Source: Nymphaea colorata (lineage: Eukaryota; Streptophyta; Magnoliopsida; Nymphaeales; Nymphaeaceae). From it: DNA of 64,000 nucleotides. The DNA is taken from the NCBI RefSeq assembly GCF_008831285.2, contig NC_045140.1, forward strand, positions 13,557,036 to 13,621,035, written 5' to 3'. Of the stretch, positions 1 to 11,070 are shown in pieces. Both the position numbers and the translations under genes were made by a program. The notes beneath the pieces are model-generated. The model was not told the DNA's origin and searched no databases. It worked only from the letters and a program-made list of their open reading frames with translations. How positions within the stretch are numbered: position 1 is the first letter of the stretch; the number at the start of each line of letters is the position of its first letter.

Positions 1-453
1 ACACGACCAAGCAGATCAGTTCACCTGGTCTAAAGTTCTTCAAGGGCAGCACACAACTAGGCAGATCAGAGTTTCTCTGATCTGAACCTCTTTATCACAA
101 CAACTGAATAATATCTATTACACGGCAACATGTAGATCTGAACGACGACATCATATTTGATTTTTTTTTATCAATCTGAATCAGATCTGATACACCACAA
201 CTAGATCTAAACGACGACATCAGATTTAGTTTTCAGCAACCTTACGACTTCGACAGCAACATAAGGGTGTTAATCACGTTTTACATGTTAAACGTGATTA
301 ACCCCTTTCCACCAAACATTCCACTGTATCCTTTGAAGGCAGCAACAACTTTAGACGTCCAACCTTGTCGTGAATGAGGGGATGAGAAAAAGAGAAGATG
401 GGGAGCCGCGTGAAACCCTAGATGGCAGTCCTAGGTCTTCCGCTCTGATACCA
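1..453 (-). mobile_element. Internal region of a minus-strand LTR element (edge-truncated)
   Basis: This stretch lies on the internal side of the LTR at 454-655, if that element is read on the minus strand. A perfect match to the plant initiator-Met primer site (TGGTATCAGAGC on the minus strand) sits at about 442-453, directly against the LTR end. No gag reading frame follows it, so the piece looks like the leader of a small non-autonomous element (TRIM or LARD type) or a decayed copia element cut by the window edge. It also holds two direct repeats of an AGATCTRAACGACGACATCA motif (about 132 and 204) and a strong inverted repeat at 269-302. Confidence 0.5.
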
Positions 454-655
454 TGTTATGTAGAGAGAGAGAAGAGGGAGAAGAGAGGAACGAGAGGAGA
501 GAAGAGAGAATAGGTCGCAGTCCTCAATCAATCGGCTGCTCCTTTTCATTAGACTAAATAATGATTAGGGTTAAGTTTAACCCTTTGCATAAAGAGTCCA
601 ACAAAATTTCAAAATTCTGAAAGCTACCTCATATAAAACTCCAAAATACATAACA
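454..655 (-). repeat. LTR of a small retroelement, minus strand
   Basis: The 202-base segment begins TGTTATGTA and ends TACATAACA, a perfect 9-base terminal inverted repeat of the kind that bounds plant LTRs. The minus-strand primer-binding site abuts its left edge, which fixes the orientation: this is the 5' LTR of an element running toward position 1. A purine-rich GAGAGAAG tract follows its left end. The partner LTR is outside the window, so no target duplication can be checked. Confidence 0.6.
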
Positions 656-1011
656 CTTTTAAAAGCCAAAGTAGCACGTTTCCTCAACAGTTGACACTCC
701 ACATGGTGTCATTCTAGAATTCTATTGTTTGGAAGTTTGGGATATCTTTAAAGCTTTTAGTTCACCAGTTTATAGGAAACATGCTGCCAAACCAGTGGAA
801 ATCTTGAATACAAAAAGATGCGTGTTCATTACAAAGAATGCACTTGCTTAGAAAGAATCATACATGGCAACTTGTTTAGCTGTTCTACATAAGGTGGGGT
901 GATTTTATTAATAACAGAGGCATCTTAAGTGAATTAAGTGAAGGGAGAGGGATACAAAAACAAATACCGAAAGGACATGGTATTTCCAGATGACCATGGA
1001 AGATAGCATAC

Positions 1012-4000
1012 CTTGTCATATCCACCATCATTAGCCTCTTCTTTTCCAGTTTGAAACAGCTGCTCTTTTCTTAGTCCAATTACTCCAGAATGCTTTCCAT
1101 AGAAGATCAATTGAGCCTGCATAATCAATTCATTCTTCATTCAAGCGTCACTCTCTCTCTCATCCCATCTTCTTCTCAACCAAGTCTACTCGTCTTCCCG
1201 GCAGCGGCCGGATTGATTTCTTCTCACCATTGACCAGCGACGGCTGGTGTCTTTCTTCGATCCAACGGCGTCAATCCTCCTCCCGTCCTCAATACTCTTT
1301 TCTTCTTCTCCCCAATCGGCCGAAGGAACTCTTGATCATGCGATAGAAGGAGAAGCTATGGCAGATCACAAAGCTGAGACCAATCCGCCCTGCTGAGTGT
1401 GATCTTGGGTAGCGACAGCGCCTCGGCAGCGAGGTTCTATCAATTTGGTATCAGAGCGGACGCTCACCGGCGGCGATTCATGAAATTTCAGGCGAAGTAA
1501 GGCCATTACAAAAAAACATACCAAACCCAGCAACTCAGAACACCGCCGCTCTTTCTCTGAGTGGAATCACCGGTGGAGCAGTAGACCATTAGAATCGTCT
1601 ACGTCTCAAGAACCTTCGGGCAAAATATCATAAGTTGAATTCAGAAGTGAATAAGGTACCTAGCAAGGGGGGTTGTGCCTTGCGCATGTGTATATGGGTT
1701 TTGGGGTAGCGGGTCAAGTTTGGTCTGTGAACTAGAACCAATTAGGTCATGTATATATTCATTTGGATCCTTGTACAATGTATGCTTTTGGAATAGAATT
1801 TGGCCATTCGGCAGATTTGCTTCTCTCTCCTCTTTCGAGGTGTCTCCCTCTCTTGTCTCCCACCTTCTCTCCCGAGTGAAAGAAAGTGTCTTCTCCCCCC
1901 TCGCGTCCCCTACCACCAAGGCGCTTCCATTGTCTCCCTCAATACCTTGAAGATCCAGCGTCCTCGTAGGCAAAGGCACAAGGTGAAGGCTCTAGGCGGA
2001 TTCCCCTCACCGGCGGCGATCCCACCTTTTGTCCACGGTTTTTACCCCATCCGAAGAACACCAAGTCAAGTTTCGGTGCCTTCTCCTCAACCCCGAAGGA
2101 GTTGTGAGGCCGGTTCTTGCAAAGGGAAGGTTGAAAGCGTTGGATCCCATCGGCTTCAACAATCGACGGCTGAAAAGGTTAGTCTTTTGATTTCCGAGTT
2201 TCCTACAAGAGTTGTGTTGGGTTCGGTCTAGAGACGAGTTCATCATCATCCTAGTTTCTCCCTCGGTATACCCGAGAGTGGAGCTTGAGATCTACATTCA
2301 ATTGGATTCTATTAGTATCTTTAGACTTTCTTCTTTCACTCCAAGGTACTCTAGATGACCATTCCTATTAAACATCTTTCCATCCTCTACAATCACCATT
2401 TTCTGATTCCTAGACATAGTAAGTTAACATGTTGCATGATATCTTTAGTTGAATGTGTATTGAACTCTTGCTGAAAAGAAAAGTATCAAGTTATCATGTG
2501 CTACAATTTTTCTCCTTTACCATCACTGGTTGGTTCTCTGTGCAAGTTCCCAAAGACAAAAAGGAAAACGTTGTTCCATCTGCTACAAAAAGCCTACAAC
2601 GACTTCCCAATGCATATTTTTGTAACATTGTCCAGCATGCAGCCAGACGGCTTTTTGCAATGTCCACTCCAGTTAGCAAACCTGAGCTGCCAAGAAGTTC
2701 AGCAAGCATGCATAATTTTGCACCTGATATAGAGAAAATATGGCAATCAGATGCTGGCCTGGAGCACAAGCAAAAAATGTATAAACTATAAAGCATGCCT
2801 AAAACGGATCAATCATGCTTAATTATGCAGATTTAAATGGATGAATGTCAATGCAAGATACAAAAAGTATAGTGTTGTCATTTGAGTCATAACTCCACAT
2901 ATTCATTAATTTGCTCTGGTAATCAGTTTATATGTTATCTTTTGCTACATATTAGTCCATATTTTTCTCTCGATGTTAAAAACTTTAGTACTATAATTCT
3001 TTCTTTGATTTTTTAACTAACTGATAATTTTTTTTTCATGCTTACAACTAGTGTCCCTATTGAAGTAATCTAATCATGCTTGTACTCGTTGTTACTGAAC
3101 AACAACTATTACTTTATTTTGCATTATAACTTGTGAGCATAATTCTTCTTATTTAGTAGTTTGTGGGTCTTTCTTCAAAGTACAGTTCACCAAAACAAAG
3201 GTAAAAGAATGTAGTTGCAAGCTTGAAAACATAGAAATGTTAAAAGTTAAAACAATATAATGACCAACCATTAGTTACTATGGTAGATCAGCAAATTTGC
3301 AACTCATCTCTTCTATTTGGCTTTTAGCATATATCTTTCATGGTGCCAGTAGAGCTTCCACATGCAGATGAACCTTGAACAGGTCTGAAAGTCATAACTG
3401 CTTAAGCTTTGGGCTTGCACACTGGTTGTGCGTTGAAGAACTTAAAATACAGTTTTTATTGACAAGTTGCCTTGGCCTTTAGAATCCACCATGCACTATG
3501 TCATCACAATTCAGTATTCCACTTTGATCCATGTTTACGCCAACAAATAACAAGATGTTTAAAATGAAAAATATGGCAAATTTTCTCACCCTTCCATTAA
3601 TGTATGATCAAAGTTGATGAAAAATAGCTAGATATAATTAGCTCTTCTAACTCATCTAAAAGAGAACCAATAATATTAGAAAAGCCAATGCACTTTGGTT
3701 TTTTAAGGTTCATTTCATAGTAAAATTATTTTAGGAACAAAAAACTATATACTTTTACAAGTTACAACTATACCAGGTATCCTACAGTGCATTTGTTTTC
3801 ATTTGAAGTCTGCAGCACGGAATAACATTGGTCTGATATTAGCTTCCTGCATCACTTTAGACAAACAATTTTTGTTTATCAATTATCATGTATTGATACT
3901 TCTTATGGTTCGTGGACTTGTGTGGTTAAGAAAGCCTTGTTATTGCTAGGCAGGCCTCTCTTTCGGGTCTTTGATGCCATCGATAGATTAAACTGTAACT

Positions 4001-7000
4001 CCTATAAAAATGCAATAAATCAATCACTAGACAATTATAAGAAAATAAAGTACATCAAATTATTAGTTGTTCTAATTCACAATTGCATAAAAGATTTGAT
4101 GTTGTTATACACTATAATAGTTTATTAAATATTGCATAATATATGAACTTTCTCTCGTCATGCCAAATTTCCAACTATTTTCAACGAGGATGATCCATCT
4201 TTATCTCACGACTGATGATTTCTGGCAATATTTTGTGCAATTAATCTAGTATGAGTTTGTGTCTTTCTTTTGTTATCTTCTACAAGACTTGTAAGGAGCA
4301 CTACATAATAGTTGATGGGATAACACAGTAAGACCTTAAAGACTAAAACTTTATATCATGAGGAAAGAATAATGTATCACATCAAGTACTCATGTATTGG
4401 AAGTTGCTACAGACTTATTAATTGTAGCTTTTCTGCTAGAACTTATTTGGGCTAAATTTCATTTGGTTTATATGCAATACAATTCATAATCACGTTCCTC
4501 TTTGTCAGATATGCACTTTAACATGATTAAGATGTTTAAACCATTGTCACAACAAAAACTTTTGGTGATATATTTCTCAGGCAGGAAAATTTAGATAATT
4601 TAAAAATTGAAAGTAATAATAGAACTACAAAAATCTGAATTTTGAAACATGATAAATTTCAAAACAGGTAATGTTAAAACAAACTATGAAAGATTAAGAT
4701 ATATTAAAAAAAAATATTATTGAAAAAGCAATAAAATCAATTTTTTTGTGGCATTTTTTTCAAAATCACGTAAAGTTTGTAGGTTATTTATAACATGGAC
4801 AGATGCACTCTTTAGATTGTCAAGTTTTAAACTTAGTTTAATTATCTGCAAGTCCTCATAGCATATATTTTCAATTACTGTGTCTTCTCTTCTCATATCT
4901 AATGTCATTTACTCTAGCAAATGACTTTTCAACAAGTAACTTTTTACTGAATCTGAATTTTTATATTTTTTTATCTTTTTTAAAATTTTCAAAGAAAAAA
5001 AAAGTTTTTTTACCACATATTACATTATGTTATAACCTTACATTGCACTCAACTCGTATAACTTATTACACTTTGTAACATATTGTGAAAATCAGTTAAA
5101 TTGTAGAAATTGGAAAAGGAGAATTGATGGGGAGCAACAAATCTTTGAAGAAACATAAAAATAGTAGAATGGAATCGTCATATAACAAAATCAAGTTACC
5201 TGGAGCAGCACAAAGATCAAGAATGTGATCCCCTGGCAAAACATTTAATGCTGTGATAGCAGCTCCAGATGCAGCATCAATTCCATATATCTAAATTGAA
5301 TCAACAGAATCTACTTAGTAACATATATTAAAAAAAACAATACTAAAATCAATATGATAAATGCAGTAGTTATAATATAAATATGTGTGAGTGTTTGTGT
5401 TTGTGTATGTGTGTTTTTTTTAACCATGGTATGGGACAACACAAGACATGCCCTTGAAAGTAGATTACACTCCTTATATTGCAATGTAATTATACATTAC
5501 ATAGTACCTTATGCTCTTTGCACACTTCAAAGAAAAAACAATGCGTATTATACAAGAAAAATAAGTCAACCGTATAAAACGTGAAAAAAAAAACACATCT
5601 TAAAAAAAAAAAGCCAGAAAATAAAAAGTGTTAAAACAAGGCGTATTATTCGCTTTTTTGCATTTTTTCATTTTTTTATAATTTTCAGGATTTATTAAAT
5701 GTTTTAAATTTTTTAAAAATTTATCGAGATTTTCCCAAGATATTCCTGAGATATACATCTTTATCGTATTATACCAGAGAAATTTTTCGCCGTACAATAC
5801 CAATACACGATATATGTGACAATGCTTTATGCAATTCAACGTTTCTTGATACTCATATTATTATTTCATTTTTAGCTAGTATAATTTTTCCAGCATTAAC
5901 TTCTTTTAAGTATTTTTTCGATTTTGTTATCTTGCAATTTTGAAATCCATGTATTTTTTAAAAGTTCACATTTTTTACAATATGTTTCTTTAACATACCT
6001 TAATTTGAGCTGAATCAGTACAAGCTATAATACATGTTTTACAACATTACTCCGAACTTATAACACCATTTTCTCATGATAATATTATGATGTTATTAAG
6101 AAAAATTCATTTTGCTGACTAGAAAATCTCAAAATATTATTTCCAGTAAAAAATTCTTTTTGCAATAAAAACACAAGAAATTGAAAACCTCAGATATTTG
6201 TAAGGCCTTCAAATGAATGAAGACTTGTAAAAAGATGTTAAGGCAACAATTAGTCCTGTTCAAAAGGATGATTTTTGGAAAACAAAAAAGAGAGATAGAC
6301 ATGTTCACTGAGCAATTAGTGAGGGTATTAAAATCTGTAGATAGAGAAGGAGCTACTATGGGTGTATTTGGTTAAGGAACTTGATAGAGCCAAAGAATCT
6401 ATACAAGCTTCTAGCAAATATAAAAAGAAGTATATATGTCATATCAATATAATAGATAGAAGATGGAACCATAATGCTTTAGTTTAGATATGTGGTTTTC
6501 ATCACAATACAAATAAATGCCCGTAATGCTTTCTACTGCAGCCATTTAGATGTGTATGCCACATTTTTTCATATGCATAAATATTGAAGCACCAAATCTT
6601 AGATATATTTTTTTTGTTTAGATAGACCACAGAAACCAAATCTAAATATTTGATCAACAAAATACTCAATCAATATAATGAAGACTATGGGAGCAGAATA
6701 AACTGGAATATTCATATTTGATGTACATCATTTTGTGAGAATTATGAGCTCTTCGATTCTTTTGAATCAGATAAAGTTTTAATTAATCTTTCTCTAAAGA
6801 CTCTTTTAACATTCTCCAATCCATTGAAGACATGTTGGCATATCTCAAAAAATGAATAGGCTTAGATACACACAGACTCAAAGAACCCAGCATGATTGCA
6901 GCTGGACTAACTACCACTCAACCCTATCCAAAAGAAAAAGGATTGAAAATGCCTTGCTTGAAAAGCTTTCTAATCTCATTCATACTTGTGAAAAATATAC

Positions 7001-7233
7001 ATAAACAAAAGCAGAAGATTGAAACCTTAGTCTTAACAGCAAGTTTCTACATGAGCTAAAATCATGTCCAAGAAGATCACAATGTTACCTTTCCTTCACA
7101 ATAGACCTTAGACCTAGCAATTTGAATTTGTGATGCAATTGCAAAGAAACCCGGGAGCCAGTTGACGTTTTCAAGCTTACGACCAAGCTCAGCTTCCACA
7201 TCTGCAAGTAGAGTCTCAGAACCTGGTTTAAGA
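1012..7233 (-). CDS. NSUN/NOL1-NOP2-Sun family RNA (cytosine-5) methyltransferase, partial split gene
   Basis: Four minus-strand exons join in phase: 7089-7233, 5200-5290, 2521-2723 and 1012-1116, all with GT donors and AG acceptors. They encode about 181 residues of an S-adenosylmethionine-dependent methyltransferase of the NSUN family, which makes 5-methylcytosine in tRNA or rRNA. The diagnostic SAM-binding motif I, DLCAAPG, ends exon 5200-5290. It is preceded by YGIDAASGAA and followed in the next exon by GAKLCM and the second-strand acidic motif TGVD. The exon at 1012-1116 ends GGYDK, just before where the catalytic motif IV region should begin. That exon, the cysteine motifs and the N-terminal exons are not found, so the gene is partial. 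The donor of exon 2521-2723 is the least certain boundary. Introns (1117-2520, 2724-5199, 5291-7088) are AT-rich; the first also contains LTR-like DNA. The family is clear, but the member is not. Confidence 0.72.
1141..2300 (+). mobile_element. Degenerate retroelement leader/LTR-like DNA inside the NSUN intron
   Basis: A plus-strand primer-site match TGGTATCAGAGC occurs at 1446-1457, preceded by a C/T-rich stretch and TATCAAT. Further on, about 1640-2250 has LTR-like features: a TATA-like TATATATTCATTT near 1750, a GAATAGA polyadenylation-like sequence near 1792, then a C/T-rich segment. No gag or pol reading frame is present. This fits a small or decayed LTR element in the intron between two methyltransferase exons, but exact borders and target duplication could not be found. 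Confidence 0.4.
2724..5199. other. AT-rich intron of the NSUN-like gene
   Basis: About 2.5 kb between two methyltransferase exons. It is AT-rich, with many stops in all frames, and I see no repeat border or coding similarity in it. Confidence 0.5.
5291..7088. other. AT-rich intron of the NSUN-like gene
   Basis: About 1.8 kb between two methyltransferase exons. It contains a TG-rich patch near 5384-5413 and A/T homopolymers. No coding or mobile-element signature is seen. Confidence 0.45.
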
Positions 7234-7764
7234 CTTGAAAGCAAAAGCAGTTACTTAAAATATGCACAATTCAAAACTAACTGGGAAAAAGACCATGATA
7301 AGAATTTTACATAATGCTGATATAAAAAACAAGAAGCACAATGAAGAAAGGTTTCTGTTTTTGACAATTTATCAAAGAGGTGGTGATAGGTGAATCATGT
7401 GGGATCAATATGCCTCTTATGTCAACTGAGGCCAAACAACTATTGGCATGTGGTTAACCATAATATATTAGGACGGCTGTACTTTGTAAGTAAAGAAAGG
7501 AGTGAGGAAAAGCCAAACTCTTAGAAAAGTGTCTTTTTGTGAGATAGCAAAAGCAGCTTTTACACCACAGTGGACATTCGCTATGTCTTAAGAGATAAAC
7601 ATTATGAGAAGCTACATTAAGTGTGCCATTGTGAAGTAATTACTTATTATAAGATGCGCAGTTAATAAAAAAGTGATTTTTCCAACTTCAGGTCCAACTT
7701 TACTCCTCACTGGTTGATACTATTATGAGACTCCTCCTCCAGTTGTATATGACTCTGGAACTTA

Positions 7765-8100
7765 GTTGTTAAGGCGTCGCATAGGCAACACTTAGTCATG
7801 GACTAGGCATGATCCACAGCTGACAGCCCTCGCCTAAGTCATGGACTTAGGCGAGGGGTTTGGTGTTGGCGCCTAGGCCCACCAACGCTGGACTAAGCGC
7901 CAGTACGCCTAGTCCATGGAAGGTGACTTTTCACCTTCAAAGTTCTGTTCAAAGTGCTTGCTGTGTCTTTTCAAAGTGTTTTCTGTGTGTATTATGTATT
8001 TCAAAGTGTTCAAAGTGTTTTTCTGTGTGTTCTACTAATATTTATCTATGAGTTTCATATTTGTTTGTGTATATATTATAACTTGTTACATCAGTGAAAC
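7765..8100. repeat. CCTAGGCG-rich repeat (MITE-like), copy A
   Basis: The segment begins with TTAGTTGTTAAGGCG and carries many short CCTAG/CTAGG palindromic words. A hairpin GAAGGTGA-CTTT-TCACCTTC lies at about 7919-7938. The same GTGACTTTTCACCTTC core and the same CCTAGG word set recur at 38020-39080, so both are members of one repeat family. After the hairpin comes a run of short TTCAAAGTGTT units. Borders are approximate and no target duplication was found. Confidence 0.45.
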
Positions 8101-11011
8101 CTTTTATGATACTGGTTGTTTCTTCTTCTAACTCCCCATACTGTGAATGCAATCCTATCAAATTTGGTAACCGATTTCTTCTTCTATCTCTCCACACGTT
8201 GAATGCAATCCTCTCTCTATTGTTAATTGTTATGAAGAACTAATCTCCATACACAGAAAATTGTTGAAAGACTGGCATTTGACCAGACAACTATAGCCTG
8301 GCATTTCACTATTTATCATTGCAGGATTTCGCCTTGAGATATAATTGTTACTAAAATGTCTAACAGTGAGATTGTGAAGTTTATGTACTATATATTCAGC
8401 CTTAGTGTTAGACCTGGCCACATATACTTGTTCTTGTACAAAAGACCCCTCATATATAGGAACACCCTATGTGCAAAAAAGGACTTGAGAATACCTACAT
8501 TGAAGATTTTAAGAAATCTTCAGGGATCCATATACTCATGTCTCATATACTAAATGCTAATAAGCATCTCATTTCATAAGAAGTAGACTACGGGAGGTGT
8601 TGAGATCCACCATCCTGGCATTCAGGTCAGTTTTGTTGCAGGTCCTTATAGTTGGTATGAAATCAGGTCCAATTCTCAAACTTAGGTACAAACATGCAAC
8701 AATATGTATTCCTTAAATTAGGGTGGTTGCAACACCCTATCTGCAGAAAGGACTTGATATAGTCCCTTATTGAAAATTTTGAAATTTTTTTGATGTTCTA
8801 TGTCTCCATGTTCCACACTACTGGGCATCTTGATGCTTAGCATTTTTAAGTGTGAATCGGAGTCAATTACAGTGCGTATTTGGATCGCCCATACCAAGCA
8901 CTCAAATCAATTCCAGGCTGGCTCGTCACATTCACAGTGTCAATACTCAAAATAACATCCTCATCCATGAGAATACTTTCTCATAGTCCTACATCTAAGG
9001 TTTTCAGAATAGCCAATGGACCTATATAGGTAAGCCCTACTTTGTTGTGTCTCAATTTGCATTCCTTGCCAGTGTTGTGCACCATAAGGCAGGTTGAGAC
9101 CCACAGAGTTGATGTGTTACCTGGTCAAACTTGGACCTGGTCATTACCATTCACACACCTACGTCATGGGGACTCCACTCTCCAGGCCCCACACAAGTTG
9201 TATCCAGATATCTAATTACGTCAACGTGTTCTTTCCAGCGAGATACTCCTTGAATAGATTCCCCTACTTCTGAAGCATCTTTTTGTATATGTCATTAGTC
9301 ACTTCAATGCTTCCACGAGAGTCAGAGGCATGCATGCATTTGCAAACTTTGTAGTCAAAATTTCAAATGCTCCACATATGCTTTTGAATATTTTATGTGT
9401 TACCTAAATAATTTGCAAAATGTTTGTTGGCTCGCAAACCGCCAGAACCTGACAAGCTTATTATTAGCTTCATAAAATAGATATAAGAATTTGAATTTAG
9501 TTTGTGCCATCCAAAGACAAATTGACCTAGATCTAAATGATCTAGAGTTGATATAAATTTAGCACACCACCAAAATGTTATCGGAACTGGTGGACAAAGA
9601 ACCGACATGTTTAAGAATGGAGGTACTTTGTGGAGGTCAAGACACTATAAGTTACAGTTATATTGCCATTTTCTAGAGAAGAAAATTAATTTTTTTGTCG
9701 CCAAAAGGTGTCAGAAACGAATTTATACGCACTGGCGATTGCCAACAAGTTAAGTTCATCCACAAGCCACAAAGCTGAAACTTCGGCTCTAAAATAAGCA
9801 GTTCTCGACCCAATTATAGTAGACACGTCTAGCATTTTTTTTTCACTGTAGCACTAGCAGGGTCATATTAGAATTTCTTAATCGAAATGGTACTTCTGGA
9901 GGCAATCAAAAAGAGTCAATTTCGCAACACGAGAAGGACCAACCTACCAATTCTCCTTAAGGTTTCCAGATCACACAAATAGCATGTCGTTTCTTTAATA
10001 AAAAATTGTATTAGAAATTACAATAAGAAAACGAAATAGGCAAAAAATTCAATAAATTCAAAAATTATTTCCACATCAATCACATACATTGGTTTACACA
10101 CATTCCATTCACATACTTTCATTTTCATTAGCTTTAGTGAATTGACAGTTCCTGTGGGTGCAAACACAGGCACGTGCACACCATGGGCGGCCCATAGCCG
10201 AGAGACAACCCCCGTGGTGGCCCATAACGGTATGGATCTATTCATCCGCTGCAGCGGTAGAACACTCATCCATGGATGTGTGAATTCCAAGGAGAGATAC
10301 TCAGCCTTCCCTAGGACACCCAGGCTGGGAAGGTAGGAGCCCAACACTCCAAGCACATCACACAACAGTACCCATGGGGCCTTGCACCGCCTGCGCTCCG
10401 AATAGGTGAGACCAATGGCGAAAACTGAACGTCTCCCAAACACATTGCCACAACCCACTGGCCTCTCATCTCTTATTCTTTATTCATATACTTTTAATTG
10501 CACAAACACAAAACAATTGGCTAGCTTATGAGGTTGGTTCACTTCACGAGTGCACCCACACCTCCAATTGCCTCCACATGAGGGCTACACATAATATTAA
10601 CAGTCATAGCTTGCCATCATACAATACAGGGACAATTACCCTCCAATTCATTCATTTGCATCATTGTCCGTGGTAATGTGTATGCAACAAAACACAACCT
10701 TTACATCAATTATCACATCAGTCACATCAATTATCACATCAATCACCTCTTTGAAAAACTTAGCCAAACCACATAGCCTCGATCTGTGAATGGCTCGTAA
10801 CTATCATATGTAGTTATCATTCTAGGATGCTTTCTAATGCACAATTAGGGTCGAGGAGACACTCGACTCGATACCCCACTTCATATGTCCTAAACAGTCA
10901 TCAATTCTAGCATGTACATGCAAATGCGTAACATTTTCAAAAGATGCTTCTAATAGCCTTTCAAAACAAATCATATCATGTATCAAACCATTTGCATGCA
11001 TACACACAATC
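8101..11011. other. Unannotated intergenic DNA with diverged direct repeats
   Basis: No gene could be supported here. Two diverged direct repeats, about 8461-8545 and 8731-8806, share AACACCCTAT-TGCA-AAAGGACTTGA and a following ATTGAA-ATTTT block. A minus-strand ARSNTKAEY string near 8395-8420 resembles the copia RNase H signature but lacks flanking similarity. Near 10700-10745 an ATCACATCA word is tandemly repeated. The ATCACATC-rich style resumes after the copia insertion at 14068, so copy 1 probably landed inside this DNA. Confidence 0.35.
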
Positions 11012-11016
11012 GTTCA

Positions 11017-11070
11017 TGTTAGAATATTGTACACTGGGAACCGGGTCTGGATATGGACCCGGTCCCATGG
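11017..11070 (+). repeat. Remnant of the 5' LTR of copia copy 1
   Basis: The first 54 bases match the start of the 3' LTR at 13787, including the ACCGGGTC...GACCCGGT palindrome. The stem is 8 bases here but 7 in the 3' LTR because of one substitution. The remnant stops abruptly at CCCATGG. Confidence 0.9.

Noticed and set aside
1641-2249. Open frames on both strands in the NSUN intron
   Set aside because: The region looks like LTR/leader DNA with C/T-rich composition; no protein similarity.
8230-8421. ARSNTKAEY string resembling copia RNase H on the minus strand
   Set aside because: The similarity covers under ten residues, with nothing related upstream or downstream.
10018-10458. 146-residue minus-strand open frame
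   Set aside because: No recognisable motif, no plausible splice partners, and the surrounding DNA is repetitive; treated as chance.
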